From Selaginella moellendorffii (Eukaryota > Streptophyta > Lycopodiopsida > Selaginellales > Selaginellaceae), in the NCBI RefSeq assembly GCF_000143415.4, contig NW_003314277.1:2077670-2141669 (forward strand): 64,000 bases of DNA, given 5' to 3'. Below are positions 42,400-53,900 of the stretch, one piece after another. The first letter of the stretch is position 1; every line of letters starts with the position of its first letter. The translations under genes and the position numbers were made by a program. The notes beneath the pieces were generated by a model. The model was not told the DNA's origin. It made no database searches and saw only the letters and a list, made by a program, of their open reading frames with translations.

Positions 42400-43653
42400 T
42401 CAATCCGAGCTGCGAGATGAGAGGCTCAAGATGGCGTGGAACATCCTCCGGCGAGAGCCCACGGCGTGGATTCCCATCTCTCGCAAGTCCTCCATGGTGA
42501 GCAGTGGAAGAGCCTCCTCGTCCACTTCATGGAGCTCAAACACGTCCATATACTTGGCCAACCTTCGTTCCTCGAGCCACTTTCTTACGAGCTCCGGCAA
42601 AACGAAGCTCTCTTCCTGGTTGAGCTCACCACTTTTACTCGTGGTTTGCTGCGTCCTAGTCTCTGGAACTTCTTCTTCGCGTTCTTCTTCTCGGTTTACT
42701 TGGCGAGATTGGTTCTCTTCCCGGACTCCGCTGGCTGGGAAGTTCTCACCATCGCCACCATCACCTTCTTCCAGCAATCGCTCCTCCGGATCGATGGCTT
42801 CTACCAAAGCATCGCTTTCGTTTGCCTGATCAAACAGACCTTGAGAGGCATTCTTCTCTTCCACCTCGAGCTCTTCTTGGTCCTGCGGAAGCTCTTCCTC
42901 TTCTTCTACTGCTTCCTCCCTCGCTTCCTCCATCTCTTCTTCCTTGCTCTCTCGAGCCTCCACCTCGGCGCCAATCTCCTCGTTCTCTTTAGCCAGCGAC
43001 GAGCTCTTCGAGCCATCCTCCTCACCAGCCGCCACAACTTTCCTGGCTCCCCAGTTCTTGACAGTGAAAGACGAAGAAGAGGAGGATTTCTTCCTCCCTT
43101 TCTTCCCACCGCTACCACCATTCCCTAGCCGCCGCCTCTTCTTCTTCTTCTTCTTCTCCTCGCCTCTCTTCCTCTCCTCGCCGCCGCCACCTTTCTCTTC
43201 CTCGTCCTCGCCATTCTCGGCGGCTTGATCGTGCTCCTCCACCTCGGCCGCCTGCTCGATCATCTCCGCCTCGTTCCCATTCTCACCGCTCTTCCTCTCC
43301 TCAGCATCGTGGACGAGCTCCAAAGCCTTGGTTTTCGATGGCGGCGACTCCAGCGCCTCCTGGAGATGGAAGCCCGTCATGTCCACCGCGGTTGGATCAT
43401 CCTCCACCTCCTCTTCCACCACATCCGGCAGCAAAGAGGGACAAACTTGGGCCGCCGCCGCCGCGCGCTTCTTCCTCCTCTTGAAAGAAGGCCGATTCTC
43501 GAGAAACAACGCTAGGGGAACGTCGCCAATCTCGCCCAAGCGCACACTCGGCCTTCGCTGCCTCTTGGAATTCCTAGGAGCCGAGAAAGAAGAATCCAAT
43601 CCATTCTCCTCCTGCTGCTGCGGCTGCTGCTCCATGATCATACCTTCTTCCAT
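42400..43653 (-). CDS. SAM-domain protein with long acidic/basic linker
   Basis: Single exon, 417 residues. The N-terminus has Gln repeats, then a basic motif also found in plant SAM proteins (RQRRPSVRLGEIGD) and a Lys/Arg/Ala-rich stretch (FKRRKKRAAAAAQ) that looks like a nuclear signal. The middle, about residues 70-340, is low-complexity with long Glu and Lys runs, predicted disordered. The C-terminal about 65 residues form a sterile alpha motif: VRKWLEERRLAKYMDVFELH, ALPLLTMEDLREMGIHAVG, RRRMFHAILSL. SAM domains mediate self- or hetero-oligomerisation and sometimes RNA binding. A nuclear adaptor role is an inference. Confidence 0.75.
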   Translation of the reverse strand: MEEGMIMEQQPQQQEENGLDSSFSAPRNSKRQRRPSVRLGEIGDVPLALFLENRPSFKRRKKRAAAAAQVCPSLLPDVVEEEVEDDPTAVDMTGFHLQEALESPPSKTKALELVHDAEERKSGENGNEAEMIEQAAEVEEHDQAAENGEDEEEKGGGGEERKRGEEKKKKKKRRRLGNGGSGGKKGRKKSSSSSSFTVKNWGARKVVAAGEEDGSKSSSLAKENEEIGAEVEARESKEEEMEEAREEAVEEEEELPQDQEELEVEEKNASQGLFDQANESDALVEAIDPEERLLEEGDGGDGENFPASGVREENQSRQVNREEEREEEVPETRTQQTTSKSGELNQEESFVLPELVRKWLEERRLAKYMDVFELHEVDEEALPLLTMEDLREMGIHAVGSRRRMFHAILSLSSRSSD

Positions 43654-44316
43654 GATCGCTCCATCAAAATGCGGCCTTGGAGCTCAAAAACCCTTTCCTT
43701 GTCCCTGGAGAGAGAGAACCCTATTTTCTCGAATAGAATCGTTTTAATGCTCTAGTTAAAGTCAAATGCAAGAGCCCTAAAGTTTTAACTTTTTCATTAG
43801 GGCTTAGGTTTATCGTTTACTTAAAGTCAACACTCGTTTACTTATAGTCAACACTAAACCTTCCATAGGTTTATCCAACTTAGGGTTTCTATATTTGGAG
43901 AGGGCCGCGCGTACGCGAGCCCTCAACTTCCACAAATTATGACGTCCATTCCTCCACTTTGGGAAGATGGTAGGTCGGCCAAGCCAAAGTGCAATGGGAA
44001 AGCCAAACCTAGGCCATTGGCCTTAATGATCACCAATAGACCCCGTCCAGGTAAGTATGTTTCATCTCCTATAACCCTAGTTTATATACCACTTTTGGTG
44101 GCTTCATTCCATACCACGGCATGTGGGATAGGTCAGAAGTACACGTGTATTGACACGTGGATGTGGGTTTTGGTTAAACTTGCTTAGTTTAGCTCTTAAT
44201 CTTTTTATCATGAACACTTTCTCTTTGCAGTTCTTCCGGATCAATCGAACTTCCAGTTTATCCTTGGCCATATTTTCTTACTCCGTGAAATCGCAAACTT
44301 GTCATGGATGAACATA
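43654..44316. other. Intergenic region, no convincing gene
   Basis: An open frame at 43,939-44,187 has no recognisable domain. The sequence repeats GTTTACTTAAAGTCAACACT and GTTTACTTATAGTCAACACT near 43,815-43,855, a 20-bp direct repeat with one mismatch. TTAGGGTTT occurs near 43,880. The left part should contain the SAM gene promoter. Confidence 0.5.
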
Positions 44317-46758
44317 TCATTCCAGATTCGCGAGCTTCACGCTTCCAGCCGAGGCTTTGTTTGCGGCTCGGTTGCTCCCAAAGTCGCGCCTGTTGGACTT
44401 TTTGGCAATGCCACTGCCAAACTGCATGGAAGTTGAATGAAAGCTTGAGCAAATCTCCAGAGAGAAAGAAAAAAACGAGAAGTGGATTCTAAACCTGTAT
44501 TGCACGCTTTGCAAGACTGGCGCTTTGAGAAAGTCCTAGTGACCTCGCAACCTGGGAAAAGCAACAAGTGAGGCTGGAAAGATTACTTTTTTCCTCCAAA
44601 CCTGTCTCAGGATTTTCTTGTCGCCGATGCCGAGATCTTGTCTGAGATCCACAACTTCTTCCAGAGGGATATCCAGGAACGTTTGGATCACATTCTCGTC
44701 TAGAAATGGGAACCGAGCCTGGAAGAATGACTAGATTATCTCTTTGAGATTTTAAAAAGCTAGCGAACCTCCTTTCCATGATCTCCAATGCAGCGATCGT
44801 CTCGTCCCAGGTTTCGTTTCCACAGCCTCTGCATGTCCAGCCTCATCTCCGCTGCCAGCGCTTCCCATCTTGCAAGACAAAGAAGAAAACTTTCAGCTAT
44901 GGATGGAAAACGAGACAATCACTCACCCTCCGAGCTTGAATTTTGTGCGGTACCGCAAGTAGCCACCACATTGCTCGTCTGCTCCTGCTCCAACAAGCAC
45001 GACTTTCGCTGCTGACTTGTAAGAAATGCGGACTTTGTTGTGATCTTCCACGGCTCCTTCTCCTCTGGCAGCAGACCAAAGAGCTGTTCCGATGTTTAGA
45101 TCCTGCCAAGTTAAAGAAGTCGTCCAAGAGCGAAAAGAAAAATCGAAACTGGAGGTCTCTTTTTGCGTACCATGTACGTTTCTGAAGGACATATAAGAGA
45201 AAACATTGTACTCTCGTTTGTGCCTATGTCTTCATCGACTTGAACAAGTCTCCACCTGCAACGCAATGCCGTGATTACTAGAAATCCAAAGAAGAAACTT
45301 ACTTGCGTGAGGGCGAAATCCTTCGAAGTTCGTCAATGCCAGCGATCGCAGAAATTCTATCCGGTGCCGATGGACCATCAAAGCTAACATTTAGAAGGTC
45401 AATGGTATCTGTTAAGGGAAAAAAGTGAGCCTTTCCATGATTGTAAAGATAAAAACAACATACAAGCAGGATCCAGGCACTGATCAGTAAGCGCAGCCAA
45501 AATCATCGAATCGATCCCTCCGGAAAAGAGGATTGCCACAGGAGTCTCCACATCTTCTGGCCTGCTCTTTAACATGAATCGGAGTAAGAACCAAGAAAAA
45601 CCAAGAGAAGAACTATACCTGTTTTACGTTCATTCTGCTGTTAACGAGACGCCTCTCCACAGATTCCTTCAATGCAGTCAGAGCGAGTTCGACAGCTGCC
45701 GAAGAAGAAAAAGAAGACGGTGATGAGTGAGCTCGGTCCCAAAGCATCAGCTTGTCTAGAAGTGGATCCTCCCATCTGTGAGTTCTTATCTCTCCCTTGC
45801 AAGTGAGAACTTCGCCATTGCTAAGTTGTAGACTGTGAATCCCACAGGGAAGTTCCTTCCAGAAAGTAAAAGGATCGTAGAACAGCTTCTCGTTGTCACA
45901 GGGAGCTACGGAGGATAGAAGAAACCGTGGATCGTCCACTGAAGGCCAATGCACGAGAAGACTTCTCCTTCCAAAGACATCACGTCCAAACCATATTGTC
46001 CGAGTGGAGGCCTATGATCACATCCAAGATAAAAACAACGTTTCCAGATTCACCTTTGAAGGCTAACTACGTACCTGGAAGTAGATTACGGCCCAGGGAC
46101 CTCTTACTTGAGACAACGCTTGACAAACTCCAAAGCTCGAATCGCATCTTCCAAGCCTCTCCAGCAAAACTTCGGTGTCGTTCTGACTTGGAAGAACTTC
46201 CAAGCCTCCAAACACTTCACCTACAAGATTTCACGAAAGAGATGAAAGATTTTCTCTCAAAGGAAAGAGAAACAAATGAGAACTCACCATTGTAGACGAG
46301 GATGTTTCCATCGCTGTCCCGTAGAGGCTGACAAACTCGATGAGATCCCCTAAGTTGCAAAGTGGTGCCAACAAATTCCAAGGTCGCAAAAGCTTCCTGT
46401 GGAACGTAGATCTTTCCATCCTGCTCATCGACTCTTTCGTCCTGGATTTTGGAGCCAGTTTGATGCTGAGAAGAGCTCCAATCATCACCACAGTTCCCAG
46501 CTTCCCAAAACTCGCTAGAAATCTGTAAATCCCTCTCCAGCTGCTCGATCTTTCCTGTGCCAAGCCGGACAGTTCTTACGCCAAAACTATCGGGCCCTCG
46601 CCTTCGCAATGCGGCGAGTAAATCCTCCAGACAAGGCGTCTCCTGAGAGAAAAAATATCAAGATACCATCACAGTCAGCGCTTATATACCTTTGATCGAG
46701 AAGCCGAGATCCCGCAGCTAAATTCCACTCCAGTGACAATCAGTCCGATGCCACACAT
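44317..46758 (-). CDS. ASNSD1: Asparagine synthetase domain-containing protein (ASNSD1-like)
   Basis: A multi-exon minus-strand gene. Exon 1 (46,758-46,690) begins MCGIGLIVTG, with Cys2 as the expected class II glutamine-amidotransferase nucleophile. Exon 2 (46,642-46,288) has LLAALRRRGPDSFG and ends in NGE. Later exons carry RTIWFGRDVFGRRSLLV, the synthetase PP-loop LFSGGIDS (about 45,510-45,535) that binds ATP, VLVGAGADEQCGGYLRY, and EARFPFLDENVI. The last exon encodes FGSGIAKKSNRR and ends at 44,317 after the RAIQ|FG junction, which is characteristic of ASNSD1. The family is related to asparagine synthetase, which makes asparagine from aspartate and glutamine, but ASNSD1 activity in plants is not well defined. 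Motifs needed for both half-reactions are present. GAACCCTAA lies 6 nt upstream of the start. Confidence 0.88.
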
Positions 46759-47148
46759 GGCTAGAACCCTAATTTTAAGTATTTAAATATTAAAAGTCCT
46801 AAGTAAATTTATTTTTTTCAAAATATTAATTTTCATTTGAGAGCTTATTTTACTACATAATTTGGGTTTTCTAATAGTAATGTTATTCTTATTTATTAAT
46901 CTAATTAATCAAATGGAAGCTTATAATTTATGAACACAAGATTATAGTAGAATAAACTAGAATGTTTATAAATTATAAATGCAAGATTAATCTCAATGAA
47001 TAACAACTGTTAGATGGTAGAATATTCAATATATTCTTGGTATATTACCAAAAATTTCAAATATGATTGTTTATTTATATATTGATAAATTTTAAAATAT
47101 CAAATTAATATTCAGAAAAAATTATATAAACATTCAAATATCCAATAC
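46759..47148. other. AT-rich intergenic spacer
   Basis: About 390 bp, very AT-rich. It contains a near-repeat: TAATTTATGAACACAAGATTA and TAAATTATAAATGCAAGATTA, at about 46,923 and 46,970. It separates the promoter side of ASNSD1 from the 3' end of the coiled-coil gene. Nothing coding is seen. Confidence 0.6.
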
Positions 47149-47829
47149 TCAAGCGCAGATCAGTGCCTTTAGCGCAAGAACATTGGAGAGACCAATATGA
47201 AACTTTGCTACGAGTTCTTCATCCGAGATCTTCACACTTGCTACTAGTGAAAGAATTTCAGTGTCTCGCTCTTCCATCTTCTCCTTGAGCTGTGCTATAG
47301 CATCTGTGATATCTGCAACAGTAGTGCCCAAGTTATCTTTATCCGCCAACCATTTCTCCGATGACTTCAACGTTAATGCCCTCTCGAGCTTGGCCATCCT
47401 TTGGGCCATATCATCCAATGCTTCGTCAATCTCCATTTTGGTATCTGCTATGGTGTCTACCACGTTCATTTGGGCATCATTCAAGCTATACTTGATCTGG
47501 TCCTTCTCTGTGCGTAGGGATTGCTCTATGGCCGCCAACCTTCTCTCCAGGTTCAAGTCTTTTGCCATTAGTGATTCCTCCATGGCCGTCATCCTATCCT
47601 CTAGAGGCCTGAGGCTTCGTAGGATCTCCCTTTGGTGTTTTTGCAACTTGCCCGTCATGAAATCATCGAGATGCTTCACGCTTTCCCACACCAAATCCTC
47701 CTTGAAGCTCTCGAGCTGGGATTCCACGAAGCGAGCAAACTGCGTTCCAAAGAATTCCATGGCCGAAGTCAAACCTAAAACCAAGCGCTATGAAAAGCTT
47801 GCGCCCAGAAAAGACGTACCTGATTCCAT
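47149..47829 (-). CDS. Coiled-coil protein, unknown function
   Basis: Two exons on the minus strand (47,829-47,820 and 47,774-47,149) encode 211 residues starting MESGLTSAMEFFGTQFARFV. The 10-nt first exon is supported by a good donor (TCAG|gtacgt) and frame. From about residue 30 the protein is almost wholly heptad-rich (LRPLEDRMTAMEESLMAKDL, ERRLAAIEQSLRTEKDQIKY, AQRMAKLERALTLKSSEKW), indicating a long coiled coil with no catalytic domain. No family is recognised. The start is only 48 bp from the stop of the upstream PPR gene on the same strand, so its promoter must overlap PPR coding sequence or the two share a transcript. Confidence 0.65.
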
Positions 47830-47877
47830 GCGGAATTTTAGGGCTTTTGAAGTTGGTGGCCCTAAAATTGGAGATTT

Positions 47878-50800
47878 TTAAACTCGAGCTTTGGCGCCCA
47901 TCACAGCCGTCCACGTCACCTCGTCCGGGTAGCAAGGCATCGCATCCACCGTCGAGACGGCATCTTCCACGCGATCCGCGCGGGCCAGCAGATCCACCAT
48001 ACACGTGTAGTGCTGGACGGTCGGATGCACGCCAAACTTGGGCGCCATGGATTCCAAGCACTTCCTTCCCTCCTCGACCAGCCCACAGTGGCTACACATC
48101 GTGAGCACCGACACAAACGTGATCGCGCTCGGTCTCACCCCCTCCTCGCGCATCCTCCCAAACGCCTCCGTCGCCTTCCCGGAATCGCCCAATCGCCCAT
48201 AGCCCGCGATCAAGCAATTCCACGCCACAACATCCCTCCAATCCGCGATCGAATCAAACACCCGCTGCGCGCAATCCATCGCACCACACTTTGCATAGAA
48301 ATCCAGCAGCGAATTCGCCAAGATCGGGCACTTCGCAGCCTCCTCTCTCCTGTGAATCTCGCCATGGACGCTCCTCCCGGCCTCCCGGGCCACTGCCTGG
48401 CCACACGCCACCAGTACGGCGGCCATGGCCCAAGTATCGGGTTGCGTACGGCACCGCATCCGAGCAAACGTCTCGAGCGCCATCTCGGGCTGCCCGTTGT
48501 CCGAGTAGCCGAGCATGAGGACCGTCCACGCCGCCACGTCCGGGCGATCGATCGCCTCAAACGCTTCGCAAGCTTCGATCATGCTGCCACACTTGGAGTA
48601 GAAGGCGATGAGCGCGTTGGCAGCGAAGCCATCGTTCTCCAGCTCCACGCCGGAGCTTCGAGCTCGAGAGTGGAGAGCTCGGCCTCTCTCCAGCGAGACT
48701 ACTTTCACGGCATTGCCATCGATCGTTTCTCCAGCTTCCGTGGATGCCAGAGCCGAGAGTGCCGAGAGCACAGCCACGAAAGCCCGAGCATCCGGCTCGC
48801 AGCTCTTCTCGGCGACCATCTTCTCAAACAGCTCCAGAGCCACCTCGGGCTGGCCGTTGTCCGCGTAGCCGGATATCAAGCTCGTCCATGACACCGAGCT
48901 CTTGGCGGCCATCCTGTCGAAGACTTTCCTCGAGTCTGCCATGCTCCCACACTTTGCGTACATGTCGACCAGCCTGTTGCTCACGAAGATGTCCGAGGAG
49001 ACGCCAATGTTCACGGCCTGGGAGTGTATCGCCATGCCTTTCTCCAGGCTCTTCACCTTGAGCCCGGCTTCTTCTCCAGTTTCTCTCGAGGCCAAGGCGC
49101 AGCAAGCCGAGAGAGCTGCGACGAAAGTCCGAGAGTCCGGCGACTCCACCCGCGCGAAGAGTTCCAGAGCAACCTCGGCGTCACCATTGTCGACGTAGCC
49201 GGATATCAACGCGTTCCAGGAGACTAGATCCGGCTTCTCATCACCAGAGCTCTTGATCCTGTCGAAGACTTGGCGAGCCTCGAACAAGCTCCCACACTTG
49301 GAGTACATGGTGATCAAGCTGTTCACCACGAACACGTCCGAGACGTAGCCTCTCCTCACCACCTGCGAGTGTATCTCCCGTCCCATCTCCAAGCAAAAGC
49401 TCGTTCCTATGCCGAGCTTTCGGTCCTCGGTACCTAAGTTCCCGCAGGCCACAAGCCCGGCTACGTAAGTCCGTGCATTGGGCTCGCAAGTTCCACACTC
49501 CTCCATCTTGGACAGCGTCTCTAAGGCCATCCTGCTCTGTCCGTTCGCAGTGAATCCCAGGATCAAAGACGTCCACGAGACAACGTCCGGTTGAGTCATC
49601 CCGTGAAACACCGCGCAAGCGTCTTGCATGCTTCCACACTTGGCGTACATGTCGATCAAAGTATTCGCGACGAAGACGTCGCGACTGAATCCCTGCTTGG
49701 AAGCTTGAGAGTGGAGACTCATCCCGGCTTCCAGACTGCTCAGCTTCACGATGCTTCCACCGGTTATCTTCCTGCCCTGCTCTCTCGAAGCCAAGACAGA
49801 ACAGGCCAGCAACGCAGCGACGTAGCTTCGAGCGTTTGGAGGATCGGGGCTCTCGTTTTTCATCAGCTGGAAGACGTCGAGTGCCTGCTCTGGCTCGCCA
49901 TTCTCGACGTATCCCATCATGAGCGAAGTCCACGACACTACACTCCGGCGAGTCATCCCATCGAAAACTTGGCGAGCTCTGGCTATGGCTCCACACTTTG
50001 CGTACATGTCCACCGCGCAGTTGGCCAGGAACAAGTCGGAGCCGAATCCACGCTTTATGGCTTCCGAGTGAAACCGCGATCCTTTCGCAAGACTCTCCAC
50101 TTTGACAAGCCTTCCTTCGACCAGCTTTGCTGTTTCCTTTGCTGCTAAGCCCGCGCAGGCAGCGAGTCCAGCGACGAAAGTTCGAGCATTTGGTCGGCAA
50201 GGTGATGAACCGGTGGTCATCAACTCGAAGAGCTTGAGAGCGTCGTCGGCCTGTGCATTCGAAACGTATCCCATGATCAAGCCGGTCCACAGTACGACGT
50301 CACGGCGAGCTGGAGCGATCTTGTCGAAAACCTTGCGAGCATCCTCCATGCTCCCACAGCTCGAGTACATATCCACCAGCGCGCTTGCTACGAAAACCTC
50401 GGACTCAAATCCAGCCTTTTCAACTTGCGAGTGAAGCGACACTCCAATCCTGAGTGAAGAAACCTTGGTGATCGATCCACCACCATTGCCATCTTCTTGT
50501 TTCGCTGCTCTTTGCGAGCATGCCATCAAAGCCGCGATGAAAGTCCGAGAATCCGGTGTGGTTTCTCGAGACGTCTGGATTTGCGAGAAGAGATCGAGAG
50601 CAAAGTCTTCTCTGCCATGTAAGACGTAGCCTTGGATCAAGGCATTCCACGACACCACGTCATGGAAAGCCATGCTGTCGAAGATCATCTGTGCCTGTTC
50701 TAAGCTCCCACACTTCGCAAACATGTCCACAGCCGCGGTGGCCACGAACAAATCCGAGCAAAAGACTTTGTGCCGCCTGTAAATCTTCTCGCCGGCTTCC

Positions 50801-50964
50801 AAATCCCTGCCGCTGCTACACGCCTTGAGGGCTTTGAGCACCACAAGCAATGCCTGAGACGAATCTCCAACTTGGTCGCCATCGAACTCTACGAGACAAT
50901 GCCGCTGATGTTCTAGATTTCTCGCCAGGCGCAATCCCAGGGCGCGGCATCTTGCTGCTCTCAT
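47878..50964 (-). CDS. PLS-class pentatricopeptide repeat protein
   Basis: Intronless, 1028 residues built almost wholly of PPR motifs (roughly 25-28 by eye). The repeating signature is typical: VDMFAKCGSLEQAQMIFDSM, HDVVSWNALIQGYVLHGRE, then LFVATAAVDMF, many times over. The last part reads PSAITFVSVLTMCSHCGLVE and VHPTVQHYTCMVDLL, as expected just before an E domain. The protein stops at DEVTWTAVMGAKARV, at the very start of E, with no DYW deaminase domain. PLS-PPR proteins bind organelle RNA one base per repeat, usually for C-to-U editing; without DYW this one would need a partner in trans or act in stability or splicing. Lycophytes have very large PPR families. The N-terminus (MRAARCRALGLRLARNLEHQ) is basic and compatible with organelle targeting. 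Confidence 0.93.
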   Translation of the reverse strand: MRAARCRALGLRLARNLEHQRHCLVEFDGDQVGDSSQALLVVLKALKACSSGRDLEAGEKIYRRHKVFCSDLFVATAAVDMFAKCGSLEQAQMIFDSMAFHDVVSWNALIQGYVLHGREDFALDLFSQIQTSRETTPDSRTFIAALMACSQRAAKQEDGNGGGSITKVSSLRIGVSLHSQVEKAGFESEVFVASALVDMYSSCGSMEDARKVFDKIAPARRDVVLWTGLIMGYVSNAQADDALKLFELMTTGSSPCRPNARTFVAGLAACAGLAAKETAKLVEGRLVKVESLAKGSRFHSEAIKRGFGSDLFLANCAVDMYAKCGAIARARQVFDGMTRRSVVSWTSLMMGYVENGEPEQALDVFQLMKNESPDPPNARSYVAALLACSVLASREQGRKITGGSIVKLSSLEAGMSLHSQASKQGFSRDVFVANTLIDMYAKCGSMQDACAVFHGMTQPDVVSWTSLILGFTANGQSRMALETLSKMEECGTCEPNARTYVAGLVACGNLGTEDRKLGIGTSFCLEMGREIHSQVVRRGYVSDVFVVNSLITMYSKCGSLFEARQVFDRIKSSGDEKPDLVSWNALISGYVDNGDAEVALELFARVESPDSRTFVAALSACCALASRETGEEAGLKVKSLEKGMAIHSQAVNIGVSSDIFVSNRLVDMYAKCGSMADSRKVFDRMAAKSSVSWTSLISGYADNGQPEVALELFEKMVAEKSCEPDARAFVAVLSALSALASTEAGETIDGNAVKVVSLERGRALHSRARSSGVELENDGFAANALIAFYSKCGSMIEACEAFEAIDRPDVAAWTVLMLGYSDNGQPEMALETFARMRCRTQPDTWAMAAVLVACGQAVAREAGRSVHGEIHRREEAAKCPILANSLLDFYAKCGAMDCAQRVFDSIADWRDVVAWNCLIAGYGRLGDSGKATEAFGRMREEGVRPSAITFVSVLTMCSHCGLVEEGRKCLESMAPKFGVHPTVQHYTCMVDLLARADRVEDAVSTVDAMPCYPDEVTWTAVMGAKARV

Positions 50965-53900
50965 GAAACGTTTCTAGCGATCGATCGATCCATCCATCAA
51001 ACGTTGCTAAAGCGCGGCGCTACCTCGATCGATCAGAATACACTAACTCCCTACTGCTTCACAATGCCGAAGAGAATGCTGCTGCAAGACGATTACTCTG
51101 CCCATCCAAAACCCTAGAATCTTCTCGTTTAGCCCTTTGCCCCCCATTTCACGGTTGTGATTTTCTTCTAAACCAAAGGATATCAATTTTGATGCTCATG
51201 TACTTAAAACTCACATTAGTATTAGAAAGACAGGTTTTTATGGAACCATGATACAATTATTGCTGCCCATGCTGATTCAACCATTGGTTACGAGGTAAGG
51301 CTTGTAAAGTAGCTTCGTTTTTAGAAAAAAAAATCAAAAACCTGTAAGCCCCCTTTATAATATGAAAAGCACACATTACTATGTTATGGGAAACAAAGAC
51401 CAGAATCAACATTTTCTATGGACAGTAATTCCTCCCGGAATCTGCTAGTTGCTCCCGGAATCCAGCAATCAAGGCCTCGCATAGAAATTACAATATAATA
51501 GTTGAATATGGGAGCTTGCAAGCATAATCCCAAACTCTAGCTAGTTGGCAAAACTCTCTCTAGATTTCTCAGCAGAGCTGTGTGATAGAGTAGACATTCC
51601 TCCAACTTGGCAAGGTTTCTTGGAGTCTGACTTATGTGCACGCTTAGAGCAAGAGCAAGAACATCACTTGCATTGTCATTGCCTTAACACTCCATCCTGC
51701 ATCTAACACTGCATGGAAACTTGGAGAACTTCATAAGCATATGCCAAGCCCCTTCACCCTTTTTGAATGTTCCTGTTGAGTTATTTTGACCATGGTGTAC
51801 AGGTATGACTTCCTCACTTTCTCACAATGTGCCAGGAAGAAAAATGATTCATTTAATCTAAACTGAGGAAGATTATGGCAGCATTATATAATTATAGTAG
51901 TATAGCATATGAATTGTGTATCTAAACCTCAATTAATATATTTATTCCCATATCTTGAATATTTATATTGGGAAGGTGAGGGGCATTGCAATTAAAAGAC
52001 AAGCTTTTTGGTATGTTTTACTCTAGTGTTCAAGATTGTGCTTTTAATTTTTAATTCTATATGTTATAAGTTTTTGCCTAATATAGAATTCTAGCTATTA
52101 CTGTGTTTAGATTTACTCTTCCTTTTTTATCTTTATTACATTCTCTTTTCTGCCATGCTATGCTATCATCAATTGAGGAGTGTGTCATTTAAGATTATAA
52201 ATTATGCATCATATTATCACTTAGCAATGTTGTTTTTGTTGTTGTATCCTCTTCAAACCAAGCTTCTAATGTTATAAGGTGTGATTATGTTGGTGTTGCT
52301 CCAATCTTTAGTATTTTGTTATCTCTAGCTTCTTTGGGACATAATTAAGTGTCTCTTATTCTTGGCATTTTGCTACCTACTGTTATAGGAAAAGTTGTTG
52401 CCTACACGATATCCTTCTTTGGGGTATTTATCACACTAGATGCATCCTCAAGAATTCTCAATATGTAAGTATTTAGATTGGCTCTATATTTTGATAGCAA
52501 ATCTAACTAGGTGTTTCCTTCACACTCAGATGTGCTTGAGTATTTTCTACAATAGCTAGTTGACACCAAGTGCTTAGTTTCTCTTAGCAAGCTTCTATAG
52601 AGAATTTTTGGTTTCTCATAATGACTTAAGCATTTGCCAAGCATCAAACTAGCCCTTCAACTCTTATATAAGGTCTCCCATACTTAATGTGGTATAAAAA
52701 ATCAACGAAAATGACTTGATAAATAAATATAAATGGAAAAGGCCCATGAATAAAAATACATCCTATTTTTCAATTAGTTAAAAGTTTTGGGGTTAAATGT
52801 TTTGGGTTTGAGTAGTATTGGGCTGAGTGACAAATTCAAGAGTTTACATCTTGAGTCATAAACTTGAAATCTTACTCATATCCCAAATTATTTATAGCAA
52901 ATATTGCAATTGGAGGATATGATGTTTAAAAAGGCCTTCTTGACTCTGATTGTATAACAAATGTGATTTCTTTTCCATTGGTGGAGGTTTTATAAATTTT
53001 TCCTTCAAACACAACCATGCTATTAAAACCTTTATAAACTATATAGTGGTGTCTATGGGATTTTGTTGAGATATTTTGATCCAAAATGATGTCATTTCAG
53101 TGCATGTGGACTTCATTGCAGTTGACTTCTAAGCACTATGATATGCTCCAATTGTTGACTCTATCATCCTTTGCCGACCATGGTTTGTAGCAACAAATTG
53201 TCAAATTGATTGAAGATGTGGTATGATGACAAATAGTAATGAGACAAATGAGGCCAATCTTTTCAACTCTTTTAGACCCACATAGCAATAGAAGCATATG
53301 TCTATAATTGCAACTGGTCCACAAGCCAAGGCCAATCAAATGCTAAAAAAGTTCTCTCTTGAGATTATTCAAGACTTCACTCTTCTAGTTGTCCATTTCC
53401 TTCAATGCAAATAGGACTTTTCTCAAGTGTTCAGATCTATATTTATATTTATATTTTATTGGTTGAATTTACTTGGAAATAAAGATTAAATCAAATTTGA
53501 AAGATAAAAAAATGTCATTTTAAGATAAAACAATGTTTTTCTTGTGTTTGAAAAGTCGTGAGCTCAGCTCGTGAAGACAAGAGCCCAGGTAGGTTTGAAA
53601 AATGAGCTCGTGAGCTCAAAACCTGCCTGGGCTCCTATCATTAAAAAAGATCCTAAGATCAACCATCACATCCACTAGACAAATTTTACAATTGTGAAGC
53701 TTGAGAAGAGTTTTTAGATTGCTTTTATGGTTTAGTTCCTGCATAAAAATGTAATAGATATGCTTGCAGGAAATATACTTTTTCTTTGTCCTGCCCCTTT
53801 ATGTAAAATCTGAAAAGCTATAGGATGGATTTTTGCAGATTTTGATAGTGTAAACTCGTACTTTTTGACGATTTAGTCACAATAACAAACTCCTTAGCCA

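Noticed and set aside
42436-43128. 230-residue hydrophobic frame opposite the SAM gene
   Set aside because: It is the complement of Glu/Lys codon runs, which read as Phe/Leu/Ser on the other strand; no splice or start support.
43939-44187. 82-residue frame between the SAM and ASNSD1 genes
   Set aside because: No domain, no start context and no splice partner; likely chance.
49241-50290. 349-residue frame overlapping the PPR gene on the same strand
   Set aside because: It is a shifted frame of repeated PPR motifs with no domain of its own.
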